From: Ministeria vibrans ATCC 50519
Lineage: Eukaryota > Opisthokonta > Filasterea
Assembly: GCA_943704425.1 (NCBI GenBank)
Contig: CALSCP010002654.1
Span: forward strand, 11,763-34,861
Direction: 5' to 3'
Length of the DNA: 23,099 bases
Both the position numbers and the translations under genes were made by a program. The notes beneath the pieces were generated by a model. The model ran no database searches. It had not been told where the DNA came from and saw only the letters and a program-made list of their open reading frames with translations. Of this stretch, positions 18,837-23,099 are shown in pieces (position 1 is the first letter of the stretch; the number at the start of each line of letters is the position of its first letter).

Positions 18837-20726
18837 ATGTCGCGCTCACCCACTGCTGCCGGCGTACTACCCTACGCCATGGTTCCGCAAGAGAATGGTA
18901 GCTTTCGTGTGCTTCTTTTGCTCGGTGGCGAGGCGCGTGGTGGTCGAGCTGTCGTGTACTCGGACTTTGGCGGGGGTGTTGACAGCGACGACGTCGACTC
19001 GCTGCACACGGCTGAGGGGGCGCCTGCGTCAACAAGCGATGCATCAGGGGGGTCTACTCATCAATTTGCGGGAGCTGCAGCGACAGCGGCACGTGAATTT
19101 GCCGAGGAGACGGGCGGGGCCGTTGCGCAACTTCCAATGTCGAAGTCTCAGCGCTCTCGTCACGATCGACGCCGTGCGCATCGACGACGACTCTCGGAAT
19201 CGGCAGAAGGGACAGCAGAAGACGATGGTGGTGCTGCGCCAGCCACCGATGTGTTTGTGGAGGCTACGCGCACCTGGATGTTGCGCAAGCTGTCGACAAC
19301 GGGCCACTCAACCGATCTTGCCACTATTCCCATCCTCCTTCCCCGCGTGCGCAAGCCCTACTGCATGTTTCTCACGGCCATTCCATACATTGATCCGTTG
19401 GTCTTTATGAGTGCAGTGCGTGTGGCGACCGACGCGAGACACAGAGAAAAGAAAGCATTTCTGTGGGTTGATCTTGAAGATTTGCTCAGCGCGACCGAGC
19501 CTGACAGCGAGACGGGCGAGTCTTACTCGGGCCTCGTGACCGTCTTCAACCAGACCACCTGTGTTCCGCTCTACCTTCCAATGGTACGCCTGCTGGCGAG
19601 CCCCATGGGCCGCGCAGCCCTACACCGACTGCGTGCTCAGGCTCACATGTATTCCGCCCCACGCACTACCGCAGTCTCCGCCACCAGCTCATCACGTCGC
19701 AAGAGCCCAGGCACCGCTACAAAATCCACCCACCACGACACCAGTGACGCTGATGACGACATGAGCCTGCAACTGGTTGTCCCGGGCCTGTGGATCAGCG
19801 GCGTGGATGCCGCCAACAATCGCGCTCTTCTCATTTCACGAGGCATCACTCACGTCGTTTGTGCCATCAACCGTCGCGAACCTCACCACCGCGACGCCCT
19901 TCATACTCTCTTGTTGCCCGTTGAAGACCGTCCCGCCCAGCCCATGCGCCCCTACCTCAGTGCATGCATGGCCTTCATCGACCGTGGTCGTGCCACCGGA
20001 GGTGTCCTTGTACACTGCCAAGCAGGTACCACACAACTGACTGGCTCAGTTGCAATATAGATATTCTTACACTCATTTTTTCTGATTGGTTTGTTAGGTC
20101 GCTCTCGCTCTGCCACCATTGTACTTGCCTATCTCATGCGCACCTTTCCGTCACTGCGCTCCTTTCCCACCGCCCTCTCCTTTCTCCGATCGCGTCGCTC
20201 CATTGTTTGTCCCAACACTGGATTCACTGCTCTCCTCGGCACTCTCTCCAGCGCAAGCACAGCCCATCGACACCGCATCACAACACAGTCCGTTTCCCTT
20301 CCCCCGTCCACCACACACTATGCAACGGCAGTCAGGCCACCCTCAAATGAACCAGAGGATGACGCACAAGCCCCTCCTCATAACCGACTGACTGACTCTC
20401 AAGTGCACTGTCTCGCATGCGATACAACCCTCACCACCACAGGGACACTCTTTGACGACCATTCTCACTGCGCCACTGACTACCTCCTCAACGAAGAAGG
20501 AAGCACTTCAGACGTCCCTCAGTGGTACACTGCACAGGCACTTGCGTGTGCTGCTCCCTCAGGCGATCTTCTGTGCCCTCAGTGCGAGTCCGTTGTCGGT
20601 CGCTTCCACTGGTCGGGAATCCTCTGTCGCTGTGCCATGCGTGTTGTGCCGGGGTTTTTGCTATACGACACTGCCTGCATGCTCCAAGGTGCGACTGTGG
20701 GAAGAGTCACCACAAACACCGAGTAA
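18837..20726 (+). CDS. Nudix hydrolase-like domain fused to Yvh1/DUSP12-type dual-specificity phosphatase
   Basis: Two exons, 18837-20025 and 20098-20726, join in phase 1 across a 72-nt intron to give 605 residues. Residues about 8-250 look like a Nudix fold: FRVLLLLGG, YSDFGGGVD and the Nudix core REFAEETGG at 86-94. About 30 residues are inserted between the glycine strand and that helix, and the upstream box glutamate is Ala78, so activity is uncertain. Residues about 310-440 are a dual-specificity phosphatase: VPGLWISG, general acid Asp364, and HCQAGRSR with Cys394 and Arg400. The intron splits this signature, which appears only after splicing. Residues about 500-590 are the Yvh1/DUSP12 zinc domain: CLAC (501-504), CPQC (556-559), FHWSG, CRC (573-575) and VVPGF. 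Yvh1 acts in 60S ribosome maturation. The fused Nudix substrate is unknown. Confidence 0.9.
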
Positions 20727-20774
20727 CTGTCATGTCAGTTGTGTTATATAGTAATTAATTTATGTACATAATAC

Positions 20775-20780
20775 AATAAA
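20775..20780 (+). terminator. Polyadenylation signal of the Nudix-Yvh1 gene
   Basis: AATAAA lies 48 nt past the stop codon, within the first copy of the 186-bp duplication. The second copy has lost it through an A-tract. Confidence 0.55.
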
Positions 20781-20788
20781 ACAGCGAG

Positions 20789-20905
20789 TCAAGTGCTGTC
20801 TCCCTCTGAGTCACTATCTATACTGCGCAGTCCGGCCATCGATGCACTCAAAGTGGTTGCGGGGAATATGGTAGAGGGAGCGGGTTCAGACGCAAAAAAG
20901 GACAC
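20789..20905 (-). pseudogene. Extra copy of the NAF1 C-terminal tail
   Basis: In copy 1 of the duplication the minus strand still reads in the NAF1 frame: VSFFASEPAPSTIFPATTL, then SASMAGLRSIDSDSEGDST and a stop at 20791-20789. It differs from the true tail by several substitutions and one in-frame two-codon deletion. A CAG with AG at 20906-20905 sits just before it, so it could serve as an alternative last exon. A dead duplicate is the simpler view. Confidence 0.6.
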
Positions 20906-20969
20906 TGAGTAACTGTCGCGTGAGTTGTGTTAATCTTATAGTGTACATAATACAAAAAAAAAGAGCGGG

Positions 20970-22128
20970 TCAGGTGCTGTCTCCCTCTGAGTCACTGTAT
21001 TGCGCAAGACTGTGCAGTCCGGCCATCGATGAGGTCAAAGTGGTTGCGGGGGATGTGGTAGAGGGAGCAGGTGCAGATGCAAAAAGGGTGAGCACAGAGG
21101 AGGCTGAGAGAGATGCGCTTGGTGAGCTTGTGGCGGTGGTGGTCGTCGTTGTTTGTGTGGCTGGACGTCGCTTGGATTGTTTCTTGGCCTTTTTCGCTTG
21201 GGCACGCATTTCGCGCTCTCGTTCGTCGTCGCTAAAGTCCTCTTCGCCCGCCGGTGGCTCTTCGTCGTACCGCCAGGAGGCATCGCACCCAACAGGTTGG
21301 CTCTTGCGCACCCGCTCGGCAAAGACGAACTGCGTCGAGTCGACTGTGGGCGCACAAAAGACACTCGAGCCCATCGCAATGGAGCTCACCACTGCATTGT
21401 CTTGTGGGTTGATCCGTATCGCATAGAACGGCTGCGAGACCTGTCCAAATACGTCAAAAACCTTGCCTAGTGCTAGATCCGCTCGGAGCCATAGCCACGA
21501 ATCGGTGTCGAGTGCTTTCGTGTCGGCTCGTGACTCCTACACAACACAGAGGGCATCAGGTGTTTGTTGTGTTGTGTTTTGAGTTGCTTACAACGACCAC
21601 CATAGAGTCAACAATGCTGGAAATCTTTCCAACAAGCATGAGGTCATCTTGAGTGACGCGAGGGGATGCATGGTGACTTTCTGGCGGTGGGAGATCCTAA
21701 GGAAGGTAAGGATTGAGCGCGCTTGATCTGCGCACCAATCTGATCTTCACCTGTACGAGGAGCTCGTTCTCCGTCTTGGGAGGTCCGTGAAAGGCTTGAC
21801 CCTCGACCTCGTCGTCGGCAAGTAGATCGTCCAGGGCACTCATGGGCAGGCGCAGAATGTCGTCGTCACTGTCGCTGTCGTCTCCATTTTCGCTGTGAGC
21901 ATCGTTGCTTGAGTCGTGTGGCGCATTCGACGCTCTGACATCCATCTCATCTTCTTCGTCGTCTGCCTCGACACCCGCCATCTCGACATCGTCGTGATCA
22001 GAGGTGTCTACGGCCATCGTCGCTTCGCCACGAGATTCGTCCATCGCCATGTTGTCTGACGTCGACGCCTCCATTTGCATCGGTCGGTCGGGAGCAGGGT
22101 CCGCCTCCATGGAAAAGGAGGGGTCCAT
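20970..22128 (-). CDS. NAF1: H/ACA ribonucleoprotein assembly factor NAF1
   Basis: Three exons, 22128-21751, 21696-21592 and 21536-20970, join in phase 0 across introns of 54 and 55 nt to give 349 residues. NAF1 binds dyskerin/Cbf5 and holds the place of Gar1 while H/ACA snoRNPs are assembled in the nucleus. Residues 1-126 are acidic and disordered (MEADPAPDRP, DDSDSDDD). Residues about 145-245 form the Gar1-like core: LVGKISSIVDSMVVV, LDTDSWLWLR, LGKVFDVFGQVSQPFYAIR. The family hallmark follows: GCDASW (244-249), DEE, then EEDFSDDERE. A Lys/Arg-rich stretch and a Ser/Thr/Ala tail close the protein. The first ATG is chosen; ATGs six and eighteen codons on are alternatives. The gene is convergent with Nudix-Yvh1 and divergent from the CELF-like gene, whose start lies 166 bp away. 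Confidence 0.92.
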
Positions 22129-22294
22129 GGCAAAAGAGAGGGAGAGAGAGGGAGAGGGAGAGGGAAGGAAAGAGTGAACTGGTGTGAATGGATTGATCAG
22201 ATTTGAGATTTCTCATTCAAACATCTACATAAATAAATTATTACACATTTCTGAGCTTTCTCTCTCCTTCCACCAATCCCCTCTCTCCTGCACA
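22129..22294. promoter_or_regulatory. Divergent promoter region, NAF1 / CELF-like genes
   Basis: 166 bp separate the opposed start codons. The side next to NAF1 (22133-22175) is a GAGAGG-rich purine run, which is CT-rich in the NAF1 5' UTR. The side next to the CELF-like gene is also CT-rich on its own sense strand. Two CT-rich leaders flank an A/T-rich centre (CATAAATAAATTATTACA). Confidence 0.6.
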
Positions 22295-23099
22295 ATGAAC
22301 GGCACCCAAGAACACGTGGCCGACGCCTCGTCCGACACCGTCTCCGCTGCTGCCGTGGCTGCCGCTGCTGCCGCTGCGTCTGTCGCCGCTCCCGCTCCCG
22401 TTGCCGCTCCCGTCGCGGTTCCTACGGATTCTTTGACTGCTGTCCAGAAGGATCCCGATGCTCTTAAGCTCTTTATCGGCCAGGTAGAGTATTTTTTTTT
22501 TTTTTTTTTGAAATCGATCATTGGACACATTTTGCTCATTTCCGGCTCACGCGCGCTCTACACGCGCATCGTCTCCCCCCCGCTTCATTCCTTACCTCAA
22601 CGTACTCCTCTGACGATGTTCTTCCGCCGACAATTCTTCCAGATTTTCTCGCAATGAGCCGATGTCTAATTCTTTTTCTTTTTTTTTTGTCGTGCACGCT
22701 GCAGCTGCCCAAGGCCATGTCGGAGGCGGAGGTGAAGGACATCTTTGCGCCCTTTGGACCCATTGCTGAGTTTATGATCCTCAAGGACAAGTTCACCGGG
22801 ACTTCCAAAGGTACGCCAGTGCGCATGCGAGGGTGTGTGGGAGTGCGTTGCCGCTCCTGCCGTGTCCTTCGCGAACCGTCGTGACCGCCGTCCTTTGCTC
22901 TCTCTCCCCTCAGGTTGCGGCTTTGTGACCTTTGCGAAGCGCGAGTCTGCCAAGGAAGCCATGAGTGCGCTCCACGAACAGATGACTCTGCCCGGCATGC
23001 AGAACCAGGCACGACAGACACCCCACAAAAACCAACGCAACAATCATTTCTCTGACCTTTTTTCAACTGTTGCACCGCGCCGGAAACCGGGGTAGGGTC
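22295..23099 (+). CDS. CELF/Bruno-like RNA-binding protein (3' partial)
   Basis: The supported exons are 22295-22483, 22705-22810 and 22914 to at least 23008. Introns are 221 nt (GTAGAG..GCAG) and 103 nt (GTACGC..TCAG). The protein starts with an Ala/Val/Pro-rich leader (residues 1-50) and then one RRM. RNP2 is KLFIGQ, followed by [23 protein letters not shown]1 is KGCGFVTF. The end [14 protein letters not shown] is characteristic of the first RRM of CELF/Bruno proteins, which bind U/G-rich RNA and control splicing, translation and decay. After 23008 the sequence stops looking like the family. There is no GT donor at that point, only GC (23009-23010), so either a GC-AG intron begins there or the frame runs to a stop at 23093-23095. 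The usual second and third RRMs would lie outside the window. Confidence 0.85.
22492..22509 (+). repeat. T18 run near the donor of CELF-like intron 1
   Basis: Eighteen T in a row begin eight bases after the GT of this intron. The run is far from the acceptor, which has its own T-rich tract at about 22672-22688, so it is not the acceptor pyrimidine tract. Confidence 0.9.

Larger units (their letters stand above)
20721..21094. repeat. Tandem duplication (about 186 bp) at the convergent gene junction
   Basis: Copy 1 (20721-20906) and copy 2 (20907 to about 21094) align over their whole length, from GAGTAACTGTC through GTACATAATACAA, CTGTCTCCCTCTGAGTCACT and CAGTCCGGCCATCGATG to the GCAAAAA run. 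Copy 1 starts at the last codon and stop (GAGTAA) of the Nudix-Yvh1 gene. Copy 2 ends inside the NAF1 coding region. Each gene therefore ends in its nearer copy. Confidence 0.92.

Overview
The window looks like nuclear DNA from a unicellular eukaryote with a compact genome. Seven of the eight genes need spliceosomal introns to give whole domains, and the eighth has a probable one. The proteins are eukaryotic families: alsin-like Rab5 GEF, ACOT9-type thioesterase, Yvh1/DUSP12 phosphatase, NAF1 and CELF/Bruno RRM. Most introns are 54-136 nt. A Notch-like EGF receptor next to an alsin homologue would suit a free-living protist of the animal/fungal/amoebozoan side, but I cannot name the organism. 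All splice sites were inferred by eye from frame, GT..AG signals and family conservation.

Layout. 1-3120 (+): 3' part of a membrane protein with pentapeptide repeats then ARM/HEAT-like repeats. 3121-4224: AT-rich noncoding DNA with inverted and A-tailed repeats. 4225-10843 (-): five-exon, about 2097-residue single-pass receptor with about 42 EGF modules, including a nearly perfect 228-bp tandem array. 11007-15406 (-): alsin-like protein (RCC1, DH/PH-like, MORN, VPS9). 15516-16473 (+): small secreted PKD-like protein. 16526-18733 (-): eight-exon mitochondrial ACOT9-type acyl-CoA thioesterase. 18837-20726 (+): Nudix domain fused to a complete Yvh1-type phosphatase. 20970-22128 (-): H/ACA snoRNP assembly factor NAF1. 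22295 to window end (+): CELF/Bruno-like RNA-binding protein, cut by the edge.

From 11007 on, genes alternate strand in a tight head-to-head and tail-to-tail order. Three divergent pairs start 103-166 bp apart (alsin/PKD, ACOT/Nudix-Yvh1, NAF1/CELF), so they probably share bidirectional promoters. PKD and ACOT end only 52 bp apart, so their 3' UTRs probably overlap. The genes do not form one pathway, although Nudix-Yvh1 and NAF1 are neighbours and both families are linked to ribosome or RNP biogenesis.

The most notable points are the Nudix-Yvh1 fusion, a 186-bp tandem duplication at the Nudix-Yvh1/NAF1 junction that leaves a second in-frame NAF1 tail, the homogenised EGF array, a 36-bp minisatellite filling an ACOT intron, and an in-frame 60-nt intron in the pentapeptide gene. 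No tRNA, rRNA, CRISPR array or intact mobile element was seen.
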